The notes: generated by a model not told the origin, from the letters alone. A stretch of 64,000 nucleotides of DNA from Lacicoccus halitifaciens (GCF_040544485.1 NZ_JBDZDV010000002.1:1-64000), one strand, 5' to 3'. Positions 8,393-17,542 are shown, counted from the stretch's first letter. Made by a program: numbers and translations.

Positions 8393-8716
8393 TTACATCA
8401 TTCCCGGAATATTCAAGCCCTGGGTGTGCTTGCCCAGACGGTCGCTCATCAATGCGTCTGCTTTTGTCATCGCTTCGTTCGTCGCTGCAACGATGAGGTC
8501 CTGCAGCATCTCGATGTCATCCGGATCCACGACTTCCTCGCTGATCTCGACATCGACGATCTCTTTATGGCCGGATACGGTGACTGTCACCATGCCGCCG
8601 CCTGCTGTACCTTCGATTCTTTCTTCTTTCAGTTTTTCCTGCTCTTCTTCCATCTTCTTCTGCATCTTCTGCATCTGTTTCATCATGCCCTGCATATTAT
8701 TCATTCCACCGCGCAT
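8393..8716 (-). CDS. YbaB/EbfC family nucleoid-associated protein
   Basis: A 107-residue member of the YbaB/EbfC family, small dimeric DNA-binding proteins nearly always encoded between dnaX and recR. A methionine- and glutamine-rich N-terminal helix (MNNMQGMMKQMQKMQKKMEE) leads into the conserved core GTAGGGMVTVTVSGHKEIVDVEIS, and a C-terminal helix ends in KHTQGLNIPGMM. GGAGGAA lies 9 bp upstream of the start. The adjacent order SRP RNA, dnaX, ybaB, recR is the same as in Bacillus subtilis and staphylococci. Confidence 0.97.
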   Translation of the reverse strand: MRGGMNNMQGMMKQMQKMQKKMEEEQEKLKEERIEGTAGGGMVTVTVSGHKEIVDVEISEEVVDPDDIEMLQDLIVAATNEAMTKADALMSDRLGKHTQGLNIPGMM

Positions 8717-8789
8717 TTATAATTCCTCCAATATATATCATTTTTCATTTATCCATTATATATGATTCTCATTATACTATAAACCATTA

Positions 8790-10430
8790 TTATTCCCTAG
8801 TTTCCACTATGCTGCTGTCGAAAAGTTCCTTCGCGACATCCGACGGTTTCTTTTCGTTTGATGCAGGCTGGGTCTTTTCGGATTTCCGTTCTTTGATATA
8901 ATCCGCCCGCACCTGCTGCCAGCTCGACTGCGGCACGCCGACCACCTGCACTTCTTTGCCGATGATCGTCGGGATGATCGCTTCCAGTTCTTTTTTCTTC
9001 TTATCATCTGTGTTGATCAGCTCGGAATGCACATCACTGTCGAACTTGATCAGGACATGGGTATCACTCGCCGCCACCGGCTCCGAATCCTTGATGAGCG
9101 ACCTCAGAGCATGGAAGTTCTTCTCTTCGACATACTGATACACCTGCGGCCATCCGTCCTTCAGCTTCACGATGTCCTCTTTATTGGCTTTATCCAGGAC
9201 CTTTTCAATCTGGCTGACTGAATAGCCCTTCCCGCCCGGCCGCTTCGCTTCGGTCCGCCGGCCGTTATTCGGCTGCGGGGAGAACTGGGCGTGCTCAAGG
9301 CGTCGTTCCAGCTCATTCAGCTTCTGTTCTATATGTGTGAGGTCCACTTCGGGGGCTTCCACCACATTGCTCCGCTTAGAGAGCACTTCTATCAGCTTCA
9401 CGATCACGACTTCCAGGTGGACGCTTGTGTTCACGGAGAAACGCATCATCACCATCGCATCGTTCAATACATCGATCATTTCATATAGTACTTTATCTTC
9501 CACATTGAAGAATGCGACGCTTTCATCGATCTCATTTGAATGTTTCATCAAAATGATGTCCCTGATGTAGTAGACGAGCTCATGGATCAGACGCGTCGGG
9601 TCTTTCCCTTCATCGATGAATTCATGATACTTAATGAAGGCGGCCCTTGAATCCTGATGCTCGATCAGCTTCAGCCACTCATTCAGCGACTCCTGCTTGA
9701 TGCCGCCTGTGATCATGACCACATCATCCAGGGTGATGGTGTCGTTGCTGTATGCAATCACCTGGTCCATGATGCTGAGCGCGTCCCGCATGCCGCCTTC
9801 TGCGGTCCTTGCGATGTATTCTATCGCACCTTCATCATATTGGATGGACTCGGAATCGGCCACGAATTTCAGCCTTTCGACGATTTCATTATTTTCGATC
9901 GCCTTGAAATCAAACCGCTGGGTCCGTGAGATGATCGTCGCCGGTATTTTATGCGGTTCGGTGGTCGCAAGGATGAATATCGCATGTTCAGGCGGCTCTT
10001 CCAGAGTTTTCAGAAGTGCGTTGAATGCGCCTGTCGTGAGCATATGCACCTCATCGATGATATAGACTTTGTAGCGGGTGAGGGACGGGGCATATTTCAC
10101 TTTCTCCCTGAGGCTCCTGATTTCATCGACACCGTTATTGCTTGCTGCGTCGATTTCAATGACATCATTTGCACTGCCGTCCGTGATGCTGAGGCAGACA
10201 TCACATTCATTGCACGGCTCGCCCTCTGCACCGAACTGGCAGTTCAGCGCTTTTGCGAATATTTTTGCGATGCTCGTCTTCCCGGTCCCCCTCGGACCAC
10301 TGAACAAATAAGCATGTGATTCCTTGTTCCTTGTAATGGCATTTTTCAATGTTTTGGTGACATGTCCCTGTCCTACGACATCCTTGAAACTCTGCGGACG
10401 AAAGGCACGGTATAACGCCTGATACTCCAT
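8790..10430 (-). CDS. dnaX: DNA polymerase III subunit gamma/tau
   Basis: A 546-residue clamp-loader ATPase. The AAA+ core has Walker A GPRGTGKTSIAK (about 45-56), a zinc module CQFGAEGEPCNECDVC, Walker B VYIIDEVHML and the arginine-finger segment SRTQRFDF. Domain III and a charged linker follow, then a short tau-like tail. It loads the beta clamp and ties the replicative polymerase together. GAGGTG precedes the ATG. The tail is shorter than that of E. coli tau but normal for cocci of this group. I found no properly phased slippery site for a programmed gamma frameshift. Confidence 0.98.
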   Translation of the reverse strand: MEYQALYRAFRPQSFKDVVGQGHVTKTLKNAITRNKESHAYLFSGPRGTGKTSIAKIFAKALNCQFGAEGEPCNECDVCLSITDGSANDVIEIDAASNNGVDEIRSLREKVKYAPSLTRYKVYIIDEVHMLTTGAFNALLKTLEEPPEHAIFILATTEPHKIPATIISRTQRFDFKAIENNEIVERLKFVADSESIQYDEGAIEYIARTAEGGMRDALSIMDQVIAYSNDTITLDDVVMITGGIKQESLNEWLKLIEHQDSRAAFIKYHEFIDEGKDPTRLIHELVYYIRDIILMKHSNEIDESVAFFNVEDKVLYEMIDVLNDAMVMMRFSVNTSVHLEVVIVKLIEVLSKRSNVVEAPEVDLTHIEQKLNELERRLEHAQFSPQPNNGRRTEAKRPGGKGYSVSQIEKVLDKANKEDIVKLKDGWPQVYQYVEEKNFHALRSLIKDSEPVAASDTHVLIKFDSDVHSELINTDDKKKKELEAIIPTIIGKEVQVVGVPQSSWQQVRADYIKERKSEKTQPASNEKKPSDVAKELFDSSIVETRE

Positions 10431-10504
10431 CCAGCGGCACCTCCGAATTATCTTATATCGTTCCCTATTATAACATTAATCCATAATGCATTACGAACTA
10501 AAAA

Positions 10505-10535
10505 AGACTGCATCTATTAATAATAGATGCAGTCT
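10505..10535 (-). terminator. Terminator of the SRP RNA
   Basis: Perfect 15-bp inverted repeat AGACTGCATCTATTA/TAATAGATGCAGTCT followed by TTTTTT on the minus strand. Confidence 0.93.
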
Positions 10536-10544
10536 CGCATATGT

Positions 10545-10812
10545 AGCCGTGCACCGCTTCTTCGAGAAGACAGCACAAACGTTACTTAAAATACCGACTC
10601 AACCCCGGCGACCCTACGGCACATAGGATTGGCCACTTAATGCTGCTTCCTTCCGGACCTGACATGGTTCGTGACGTCCTATTGCATAGGACCGGGATCT
10701 CAACACCGGTAAGATTAAGGCAGTCTTCACACTGCTTCCCTCGGAAGCGGAATTCAGCCTTGCTGGAGCGGATTGCAAGTACAGGGCACCGCTAATTCCC
10801 CACTTAGCACGG
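10545..10812 (-). ncRNA. ffs: Signal recognition particle RNA (long, Alu-domain type)
   Basis: About 268 nt. The domain IV loop is plain on the minus strand (GTCAGGTCCGGAAGGAAGCA), the Ffh-binding hallmark. The 5' end CCGTGCTAAGTGGGG and 3' end GGTGCACGG pair with each other, and GTGCCGTAGGGT and ATTAAGTGG match the staphylococcal/bacillar scRNA layout. The length shows the Bacillota form with an Alu domain rather than the 4.5S form. It has its own promoter and terminator. Ends are inferred from the closing stem and may be off by a few bases. Confidence 0.96.
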
Positions 10813-10820
10813 TATTTAAC

Positions 10821-10849
10821 ATAATACCAAAATTATTTTTATGATGCAA
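10821..10849 (-). promoter_or_regulatory. SRP RNA promoter
   Basis: Minus strand TTGCAT, 17 bp, TATTAT. The -10 box ends 9 bp before the inferred 5' end of the SRP RNA. It lies between the treR stop and the RNA gene. Confidence 0.88.
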
Positions 10850-10856
10850 GTATTAA

Positions 10857-11585
10857 TCATTCACCCGTGAACCTTCTTGAAAAATCGACGAATCTGAACT
10901 CGCTTGCCAGGTGCTTCGATACATTGTACTGGAAAGGTGTGGCATCGCTCAAATGCACAACCGATTTCACATTTGCCGTGTACGGCGGCGTCACGGGACC
11001 GAACAGCTCGATGTCCAGTTCCGTCATCGGTTTGAACGTGATTTCCTTATGTGAATATGAGATGCTGTGACCGAGCCTTTTTTCGATATACTCATATATC
11101 GAGTCCTGTGCAACCTCTTCCGTCAGGCCCGGCATCATATCATGAATGAAATAATCCATGTCCACGATATGTGTCTTGCCTTCATATTTCCTCTGCCGGA
11201 CCAGCTGCCAGAGCATCGTCTCCCCTTTCAGCCCGAGGGCGCTTTGGACATGCGGCACTTCGCCCGCTTCGATTTTATCCATGCTGTGGACAACGGTGGT
11301 GTAGACCCTCGTCTGCTGCGCCTGGACTTCCTTGAAGCTCGTCAGATGGGAGACCGTCAAATTCATCGAAGGATTGTAGATGACTACTGAACCTTTCCCT
11401 TTCATCTTTTGGATATAGCCGTTTTCCTGGAGCAGGCTGAGCGCCTTCCTCACTGTTTCACGGGAGACCCCAAACTGCCTGAGCAATTTATGTTCAGACG
11501 GCAGGACATCCCCGGCCTCGTATTTCCCCTCGACGATATCACTGGATAACGACTGGTAGATTTGATTGTATTTATTTAGATTCAT
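10857..11585 (-). CDS. treR: Trehalose operon repressor, GntR/HutC family
   Basis: A 242-residue GntR-type regulator. The N-terminal winged helix holds DIVEGKYEAGDVLPSEHKLLRQFGVSRETVRKA (about 15-47) and a UTRA effector domain follows (FKEVQAQQTRVYTTV onward). TreR proteins repress trehalose uptake genes and release DNA on binding trehalose-6-phosphate. It is last in treP-treC-treR, about 42 bp after treC, and an operator-like palindrome lies at the treP promoter. Length and synteny are typical. Confidence 0.93.
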   Translation of the reverse strand: MNLNKYNQIYQSLSSDIVEGKYEAGDVLPSEHKLLRQFGVSRETVRKALSLLQENGYIQKMKGKGSVVIYNPSMNLTVSHLTSFKEVQAQQTRVYTTVVHSMDKIEAGEVPHVQSALGLKGETMLWQLVRQRKYEGKTHIVDMDYFIHDMMPGLTEEVAQDSIYEYIEKRLGHSISYSHKEITFKPMTELDIELFGPVTPPYTANVKSVVHLSDATPFQYNVSKHLASEFRFVDFSRRFTGE

Positions 11586-11627
11586 AGCGTCACCCGGATT
11601 TTTTCATTTTGGACTTGCCTTCATTCA

Positions 11628-13265
11628 TCATTTCCTGTAGATCATCAGCGCCTCGAAAGGCCTTAATTCATTGTCCCTGTCATCATAATTCGAAATCAGG
11701 ACTTCACCGCCGCGCGCAATCTCTTCCGGCCAGGCCACATACTTATCGCTGTAGTTGGCGATCACAAGCAGCGACTCCCCATCGAGCGTTCTTTCATAGA
11801 CGAATAAATTCCTGTCCTTCATCAGCATCGGTCTGATGTCGCCCGAAGTGAGGATTTCCATCTCATGCCGCATTTCGATGAGCTTCTTGTAAGTGTAGAA
11901 GACGGAAGTTTTATCTGCAACAGCTTTTTCAGCGTTGATCTCCGGATAATTGGGTGCAGTTTCGATCCACGGCTCCCCGTCCGTGAAACCTGCATGACGG
12001 CTTCCATCCCACTGCATGGGCGTCCTTGCATTATCGCGGGATTTCTTTTTCAATATATCCATCACCTGCTGGTAGGTGTATCCCTTCTCCCTGAGGATAT
12101 CATAGGCATTCAGGGTCTCGACATCCCTGTACTGGTCGATCCGGTTGAAATCCGGATTGGTCATGCCGATTTCCTCGCCCTGATAAATATAAGGTGTGCC
12201 CTGAAGGCCGTGCAGGGAAATCGCAAGCATTTTGGCGCTTCTCACACGGTTTTCCTCATTGTCATCTTTCCCGAAGCGGGAAACCACCCTCGGCTGATCG
12301 TGGTTGCACCAGAAAATCGCATTCCAGCCGTTGCCCTCATGGATGCCGAGCTGCCACTTCATCAGTGTCTCCTTCAGGAGTATGAAGTCGTAAGACGCAT
12401 CCGTCCATTTCTCACCGCCCGGATAGTCCACTTTCAAATGATGGAAGTTGAAGACCGAGTTCAGTTCCTCACGCTCCGGGGCCGTGTATTTGATGCAGTG
12501 GTCGATGGTCGTCGACGACATTTCCCCGACTGTCATGATCTCCTTTCCGCCGAAAGTGCGGCGGTTCATTTCATGGATATATTCATGGATGCGCGGACCA
12601 TCGGTGTAGAACTCCTTACCCGGTCCGTCGGAATTTTTGAATTCTCCCTTGGACAGCAGGTTCACGACATCGAACCTGAAACCGTCCACGCCGAAATCGA
12701 TCCAGTAATTGATCATATCATAAATTTCATCCCGGACCTTTTCATTATCCCAGTTCAAATCCGCCTGGGTGACATCGAACAGCCTTAAATAATATTGATT
12801 CGTATTATCATCATACTGCCAGGCATTGCCGCCGAACTTGGACTCCCAGTTTGTCGGCGGTGAGTCATATGTGCCGTCCTTCCATATATAATAATCCCGG
12901 TAAGGATTATCCTTCGATTTTTTCGACTCCACAAACCATGGGTGCGCCGTCGAAGTATGGTTGAATGCAAGGTCCAGCATGATTTTCAGGCCTCTTTCAT
13001 GTGCTTCGTCCATCAGCGCCTTCAAGTCCTCTTTCGTGCCGAATTCCGGGTTGATTTCATAATAGTTGCTGATATCGTAGCCATTGTCCCGCATCGGGGA
13101 TTCATAGACAGGTGTGAGCCATATATAATCGACGCCCAAAAGCTTCAGGTAATCCAGTTTTTCAATGATGCCGCGGATGTCGCCCGTGCCGTCACCGGTC
13201 GAATCATTGAAGGATTTTGGATATATTTGATAAACTACGGATTTTTTCCAGTCTGAAACTGCCAC
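11628..13265 (-). CDS. treC: Alpha,alpha-phosphotrehalase (GH13)
   Basis: A 545-residue GH13 enzyme. Substrate-barrel motifs: DLAFNHTS (region I), DGFRFDVVN with the nucleophile Asp (region II), TVGEMSS with the acid/base Glu (region III) and CNHDQPR (region IV). The opening WKKSVVYQIYPKSFNDSTGDGTGD is the usual start of oligo-1,6-glucosidase/TreA enzymes. It hydrolyses trehalose-6-phosphate, delivered by the PTS permease encoded just upstream, to glucose and glucose-6-phosphate. Context separates it from the similar oligo-1,6-glucosidases. The gap to treP is about 20 bp. Confidence 0.95.
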   Translation of the reverse strand: MAVSDWKKSVVYQIYPKSFNDSTGDGTGDIRGIIEKLDYLKLLGVDYIWLTPVYESPMRDNGYDISNYYEINPEFGTKEDLKALMDEAHERGLKIMLDLAFNHTSTAHPWFVESKKSKDNPYRDYYIWKDGTYDSPPTNWESKFGGNAWQYDDNTNQYYLRLFDVTQADLNWDNEKVRDEIYDMINYWIDFGVDGFRFDVVNLLSKGEFKNSDGPGKEFYTDGPRIHEYIHEMNRRTFGGKEIMTVGEMSSTTIDHCIKYTAPEREELNSVFNFHHLKVDYPGGEKWTDASYDFILLKETLMKWQLGIHEGNGWNAIFWCNHDQPRVVSRFGKDDNEENRVRSAKMLAISLHGLQGTPYIYQGEEIGMTNPDFNRIDQYRDVETLNAYDILREKGYTYQQVMDILKKKSRDNARTPMQWDGSRHAGFTDGEPWIETAPNYPEINAEKAVADKTSVFYTYKKLIEMRHEMEILTSGDIRPMLMKDRNLFVYERTLDGESLLVIANYSDKYVAWPEEIARGGEVLISNYDDRDNELRPFEALMIYRK

Positions 13266-13285
13266 TTTAAAAAACTCCTTTATAT

Positions 13286-14737
13286 TTAATCTACATCCAC
13301 CATGTCTTTAGTCTGCGCCTTTGCAAATCTGGAGAAGACCAGTGTCAATACAAAAGGCACTACGATCGCAACAATCATGCCGATCAGGAAAAGTCCCCAG
13401 AATTCCTGTGTGATCGAGATGATGCCGGGCACCCCGCCGACACCGATGCTCGTCGCCGTCAGGACGTTTGCACCGAATATCGCACCGACGACCGAAGTGG
13501 TGAGGATCGCGGCGAGGAATGGGTACTTTAAAGGCAGGTTGACACCGAACATCGCAGGTTCGGTCACGCCAAGCCAGCCGGAAATGCCGGAAGTGAGCGC
13601 GAGACCTTCTTCTTTCTTCTTATTGTTCCTGCGGTATATGAGCCATGCACCGAAAGCGGCGGAGCCCTGTGAAATGTTCGAGATCGCAAGGATCGGCCAT
13701 AGGAACGTCGCCCCGGTCGTACCGATCAGCTGCAGATCCACAGCAAGGAACATATGATGCAGGCCCGTGATGACAAGCGGTGCGTAGAACAGGCCGTATA
13801 CCGCGCCGCCGAGTATGCCCGCAGTGTCGAACAGCCAGACGATGCTGTCGGAGATGATGCTGCTCGCCCATAACGTGATCGGCCCCACAACGATGAACGT
13901 CAGTATGCCGACGACCAGTAAAGAGACCGGTGCGACAATCAGCAGCTTGAACATATCAGGCACACGCTGATTCAGGAAGGCTTCGACTTTTGCCAGAAAC
14001 CATGTCGCCACAAGTACAGGCAGCACCTGTCCCTGGTAGTTCAACTGCTCAACTTCGAGGCCGAACACGTTCCATGTCGGTATATCAGCGAGTTCCCCCG
14101 CTTCCTGGTCGAACAATCCGTACTGGCTCGCAAGATCCGGGTGGCACAGTGCCAGGCCGAGCGCAATACCGAGCAGAGGGTTCCCGCCGAACACTCTCAT
14201 CGCCGACCAGCCGATCAGCACCGGCAGGAAGATGAACGGCGCCACTGCGATGAAGTTGATCATGCTCGCAAGACCCTCAATGCCCGGGAAGACGCTGATG
14301 AACGATTCGTTTTCCCAGAACAGACCTTCCGCCGTCAACAGGTTGTTGATGCCGAGCAGGAGGCCGGCGGTAACAATCGCAGGTAAAATCGGTATGAAAA
14401 TATCACCGAGCATCTTGATGAACCGCTGGATTGGATTCATCTTCGTCGCTGCGGCCTTCTTCACTTCCTCTTTGGAGCCGCCGCCTTTACCCGTCTCCTC
14501 TTCAAAAATCTTGAAAGCTTCATCCACCGTCCCCTGGCCGATGACCACCTGGAACTGGTTGTTTGCTGCAAAGGAACCTTTGACGAGGTCGATCTGATCC
14601 AATTTCTCCTTATCCACTTTGCTTTCATCTTCAAGTGCCAGACGCAGTCTTGTCACACAGTGCGTCGCTGCATTGACGTTTTCCTTACCGCCGATGGCTT
14701 CAATGATTTTCCTGACATCATCACGATTTACCGCCAT
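13286..14737 (-). CDS. treP: PTS trehalose-specific EIIBC component
   Basis: About 483 residues. The N-terminal EIIB domain carries the phosphocysteine in NAATHCVTRLRLALED (about residue 28), and a ten-segment EIIC domain of the glucose/sucrose class follows (GITEPAMFGVNLPL-type motif seen as GVTEPAMFGVNLPLKYP). It imports trehalose as trehalose-6-phosphate. No EIIA domain is attached, so a general EIIA must serve it. The start is the ATG 12 codons inside the longest frame, because GAAGGGGTGAG lies just before it and the upstream residues do not look like EIIB. Confidence 0.95.
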   Translation of the reverse strand: MAVNRDDVRKIIEAIGGKENVNAATHCVTRLRLALEDESKVDKEKLDQIDLVKGSFAANNQFQVVIGQGTVDEAFKIFEEETGKGGGSKEEVKKAAATKMNPIQRFIKMLGDIFIPILPAIVTAGLLLGINNLLTAEGLFWENESFISVFPGIEGLASMINFIAVAPFIFLPVLIGWSAMRVFGGNPLLGIALGLALCHPDLASQYGLFDQEAGELADIPTWNVFGLEVEQLNYQGQVLPVLVATWFLAKVEAFLNQRVPDMFKLLIVAPVSLLVVGILTFIVVGPITLWASSIISDSIVWLFDTAGILGGAVYGLFYAPLVITGLHHMFLAVDLQLIGTTGATFLWPILAISNISQGSAAFGAWLIYRRNNKKKEEGLALTSGISGWLGVTEPAMFGVNLPLKYPFLAAILTTSVVGAIFGANVLTATSIGVGGVPGIISITQEFWGLFLIGMIVAIVVPFVLTLVFSRFAKAQTKDMVDVD

Positions 14738-14763
14738 TCCACTCACCCCTTCATTTACAAAAA

Positions 14764-14792
14764 ACTTTATCATGTATATACAACGAACACAA
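14764..14792 (-). promoter_or_regulatory. Trehalose operon promoter
   Basis: Minus strand TTGTGT, 17 bp, TAAAGT. The spacer contains the TreR-like palindrome, so bound repressor would block polymerase directly. Confidence 0.6.
14772..14783 (-). promoter_or_regulatory. TreR-like operator
   Basis: TTGTATATACAT on the minus strand, eleven of twelve bases matching the TTGTATATACAA tre operator known from Bacillus subtilis. Confidence 0.72.
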
Positions 14793-14850
14793 GCAGTTTC
14801 ACCTTAGATATCTGTATTTTCCAAAAACTCAATTTTCTTTTGTAAAATAA

Positions 14851-14890
14851 AAAAATCACCGGGCTCGGCGAACCGAATCCGGTGATTTTT
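14851..14890 (-). terminator. Bidirectional-looking terminator
   Basis: Twelve-bp stem AAAAATCACCGG/CCGGTGATTTTT with a 16-nt loop. It terminates the acidic membrane-protein gene upstream of the trehalose promoter. Confidence 0.85.
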
Positions 14891-14959
14891 TAGGATAGGA
14901 AATATTTTATTATTATCAGTTAATATATACCACATTTTAACCATTTAAAACATATAAAT

Positions 14960-15940
14960 TTAATTATTTCTCAATTTTTTTAAAATAAATACAAAAAGGC
15001 TGATTAAAATAAAGACCGTTCCAGTGATAATGAGCGTCCAGTCCATTGAAGTGAACCCGGCCGCCTCCTCTGAAAGCACCACTTCTTCCGTCTCCACCGC
15101 TTCATCTTCTTCCTCAGTCACTTCTTCTTCCGCTGAAGCCAGGGCAATGCGAAGCCCTCTTTTGGATCTGTCCGTCAATTCGATTTCTTCAGGTGCTTCC
15201 GCCACTTCATATTCAGCAGCTTCCACTTCAATTTCGTACTGTCCTGAAGGTATGTCCTCAAAGGAAAAACTGCCGTCCTCTTCAGATTCTATTGTTTGTT
15301 CTTCAAATCCGTCACCTGTCAAAGTCAGCTCCACACCGCCGACACCAAGATTTTCATCATCCATCACAGTGCCTTCAATCGAGAACGCCTCGACCGGCAG
15401 GATGTCCACATTCACGACCCGCGGTTCATCTTCCTCTGCAGGCTCTTCCACGACCGGGTCCTCGATGACAGGCACTTCTATTATCGGTTCGGGTTCTGGC
15501 TGCGGTTCCGGCTCAGGCTCCGGTTCTGGTTGTGGCTCGGGTTCCGGCTCAGGCTCAATATACTCTTCCACAGGTTCCCACTCTGAAGGTTCATCGTTAT
15601 AGTAACCATCGTTAAACTCATTGTAGCCATTGTCATTATAATTGTTGTAATCATCATTATAGTAGGTGTTATCGTCATACGAATCACCCGGGAAGGTGCC
15701 GGACGGCTCTTCTTCTGAATCACCGGTATCGCCGTTTGACTCCTGGTTGTTGTCCGTGTCCTCTTCCTCCTGATCATCAACGGCCTGTTCATTCATACTC
15801 TGACCGGGCTGAAATGTATTTGCCATTACGCCGGCCGGAAACAGGACCAACATGAGTGACGATATTATAAACAGCAGTTTGACTTTGATGACTTCCACTC
15901 CTCTACTGGTTTGTTGAATATCCACACTTAAATATATCAT
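14960..15940 (-). CDS. Secreted, membrane-anchored acidic protein with Pro-Glu repeats and a Cna-B/CarboxypepD-like domain
   Basis: Up to 326 residues. A hydrophobic signal segment (LLFIISSLMLVLFPAGVMA) leads to a very acidic stretch rich in Asp, Asn, Tyr and Glu, then a PEPEPEPQPEPE repeat tract (about 133-152). A beta-rich domain follows (FSIEGTVMDDENLGVGGVEL ... GSFSFEDIPSGQYEIEVEAAEY), typical of carboxypeptidase-regulatory or Cna-B folds, and a C-terminal TM helix with KKLRNN keeps it in the membrane. No LPXTG motif is present. The start is unclear: AGAGGAG lies inside the frame near codon 14, and a GTG start there is possible. It probably spans the wall as a stalked surface protein; function unknown. 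Confidence 0.75.
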   Translation of the reverse strand: MIYLSVDIQQTSRGVEVIKVKLLFIISSLMLVLFPAGVMANTFQPGQSMNEQAVDDQEEEDTDNNQESNGDTGDSEEEPSGTFPGDSYDDNTYYNDDYNNYNDNGYNEFNDGYYNDEPSEWEPVEEYIEPEPEPEPQPEPEPEPEPQPEPEPIIEVPVIEDPVVEEPAEEDEPRVVNVDILPVEAFSIEGTVMDDENLGVGGVELTLTGDGFEEQTIESEEDGSFSFEDIPSGQYEIEVEAAEYEVAEAPEEIELTDRSKRGLRIALASAEEEVTEEEDEAVETEEVVLSEEAAGFTSMDWTLIITGTVFILISLFVFILKKLRNN

Positions 15941-15952
15941 AAACGCAGCAGA

Positions 15953-16738
15953 TTATTGACTGGAAATTGAAAGCCACGGACGTTTATTTTCCCAGTGGAC
16001 TTTGACCGGAATTTTATAGATGTCGCTTAAGTTCGCAGATGTCAGGACATCTTCTTTCCTGCCGCCGGTCACCACTTCCCCGTCCTTCATCAGGAGCACG
16101 TGTGTGATCACATCCGTGATCTCCTCGATATGATGCGTCACATAGATCAGGTGGCTGTTCCTGTCTCTGATGCTCTGTGTGATGCTGAGGACGTCTTCAC
16201 GCGAGAGTATGTCGAGGCCCGAGCACGGCTCATCCAAAATCAAGAGGTCCGGGTCCGCCATAAGCGCCCGTCCGATGATCGTCCGCCGCTTCTCACCCTG
16301 TGAGAGTGTCCGGAACACCTGGCCCTTCAAATAATCCAGACGCAGGTCGTTCATGATGCCTTCAGCTTTTTCACGGTCCGCGTCGGTCACTTCCTGATAG
16401 ATGCCGAACGATGAGAATTTCCCGCTGAGTACGATATCCTCGACAAGCTGGTTGTTCAATGTCACATCAAAACGCTCCAATGCCGTGGAAACGACACCGA
16501 TCTTTTTACGCATCTCCGGTATGCTCGCCTTGCCGAAAGTCGTATCGAGCACCGTGACGCTGCCCTTCGTCGGATAATTGTATCCGGTGACAATGTTCAA
16601 AAGCGACGTCTTCCCCGAGCCGTTCAGCCCGAGCACCGCCCAGTGCTCCCCCTGGTCCACAGACCAGCTGACATCCTTCAGGATTTCCTGGCCTGATTTG
16701 ACCCATTTCACGTTTTGTATGTCGATGATTTTATCCAA
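15953..16738 (-). CDS. ABC transporter ATP-binding protein, YlmA-like, without a permease partner
   Basis: A 261-residue ABC ATPase: Walker A GLNGSGKT (about 36-43), Q-loop region VVSTALERFD, signature LSQGEKRR instead of LSGGQ, Walker B LLILDEP, and switch His in YVTHHIEEI. Proteins of this kind (Bacillus YlmA, ModF-like) often lack a cognate membrane gene. None is next to it here: upstream is a terminated lipoprotein gene and downstream, 12 bp away, the acidic surface protein. The substrate, or even whether it transports, cannot be said. Confidence 0.85.
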   Translation of the reverse strand: MDKIIDIQNVKWVKSGQEILKDVSWSVDQGEHWAVLGLNGSGKTSLLNIVTGYNYPTKGSVTVLDTTFGKASIPEMRKKIGVVSTALERFDVTLNNQLVEDIVLSGKFSSFGIYQEVTDADREKAEGIMNDLRLDYLKGQVFRTLSQGEKRRTIIGRALMADPDLLILDEPCSGLDILSREDVLSITQSIRDRNSHLIYVTHHIEEITDVITHVLLMKDGEVVTGGRKEDVLTSANLSDIYKIPVKVHWENKRPWLSISSQ

Positions 16739-16795
16739 TATGTATCACTCCAATTTAATCATTACCTATATCATAATCAATTTTTGATGTAAAAA

Positions 16796-16819
16796 GAAGA
16801 CAGGACACGCCCTGTCTTC
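16796..16819 (-). terminator. Terminator of the YehR-like lipoprotein gene
   Basis: Nine-bp stem GAAGACAGG/CCTGTCTTC followed by TTTTT on the minus strand. Confidence 0.85.
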
Positions 16820-16842
16820 AAATTATTCTAAATTTTATGTGT

Positions 16843-17439
16843 TTATTCTTCAACCAGTTCATATCCTTCTTCCAGCAGCTGCTCTTCTGAATCTTCCATA
16901 CTGATGTAATCTGCTTCCGAAGCATCCTCTTCAAAACTTTCCTCTTCCAGATTTACTATATCACCAATATTTGCCACGGAATAATCCACTTCAAGCTTTT
17001 CGACGATGCCCTCTTCCCCGTATTCGATGCTCTGGGTCACGCCTTCGACTTCGTTGTACTGTGCCCCGATGGCATCCAGTGCTTCACGCGCTTCCTCTTC
17101 CCCCGCTACGCCGAGCGCTTCATATGTCATCTCAGTTTCAGAAGTCTGCCTTTGAACTTCATCACCTATATAGTAGTACACCAATTCATTGACATAACCT
17201 TCCTGCTCATAAACGAATGTCTTCGATTCTTCTTCAGAAGTTGCATCCTCCTCTGTACCATCGCTGGAATCCGATTCACCTTCCCCGACTTCTTCCTCTT
17301 CCGTCACAGGATCTCCAGGGCTGTTGGCGCCCTCTTCAACTTCATCGCTTTCTTCAATTGCCGCATCTTCCCCATTCCCACATGCAGCGATTACCAGTGC
17401 CATGCCGCCGATGGTACATAACTTAAGTAAATTTTTCAT
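16843..17439 (-). CDS. YehR/DUF1307-like lipoprotein
   Basis: A 198-residue lipoprotein: signal peptide with lipobox LVIAAC (Cys about residue 20), a 50-residue Glu/Asp/Ser-rich linker, then a domain (TFVYEQEGYVNELVYYYIGDEVQRQTSETE) resembling the YehR/DUF1307 family found in staphylococci and enterobacteria. No enzymatic role is known for that family. GGAG precedes the ATG. It is a single gene between a terminator and its own promoters. The very acidic composition fits a halotolerant host. Confidence 0.78.
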   Translation of the reverse strand: MKNLLKLCTIGGMALVIAACGNGEDAAIEESDEVEEGANSPGDPVTEEEEVGEGESDSSDGTEEDATSEEESKTFVYEQEGYVNELVYYYIGDEVQRQTSETEMTYEALGVAGEEEAREALDAIGAQYNEVEGVTQSIEYGEEGIVEKLEVDYSVANIGDIVNLEEESFEEDASEADYISMEDSEEQLLEEGYELVEE

Positions 17440-17477
17440 GACTGATCTCCTTCGGTTGATTTGAACTTACGCTCATC

Positions 17478-17505
17478 ATTTTATCGTCACTGCAAATATA
17501 TTCAA
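17478..17505 (-). promoter_or_regulatory. SigA-type promoter of the YehR-like gene
   Basis: Minus strand TTGAAT, 16 bp, TAAAAT, about 40 bp before the start codon. Confidence 0.55.
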
Positions 17506-17516
17506 TCTAACCTATA

Positions 17517-17542
17517 TTGCCCTGTTTTCCCTTTCAGTAAAC
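17517..17542 (-). promoter_or_regulatory. Possible SigB-type promoter of the YehR-like gene
   Basis: Minus strand GTTTAC, 14 bp, GGGCAA compared with GTTTAA/GGGTAT. The -10 match is only partial, so this is weak. Confidence 0.3.

Noticed and set aside
8990..8996. AAAAAAG in dnaX as a programmed frameshift site
   Set aside because: It is out of phase: the zero-frame codons read AAG AAA AAA GAA, not A AAA AAG, and it lies far downstream of the usual position.
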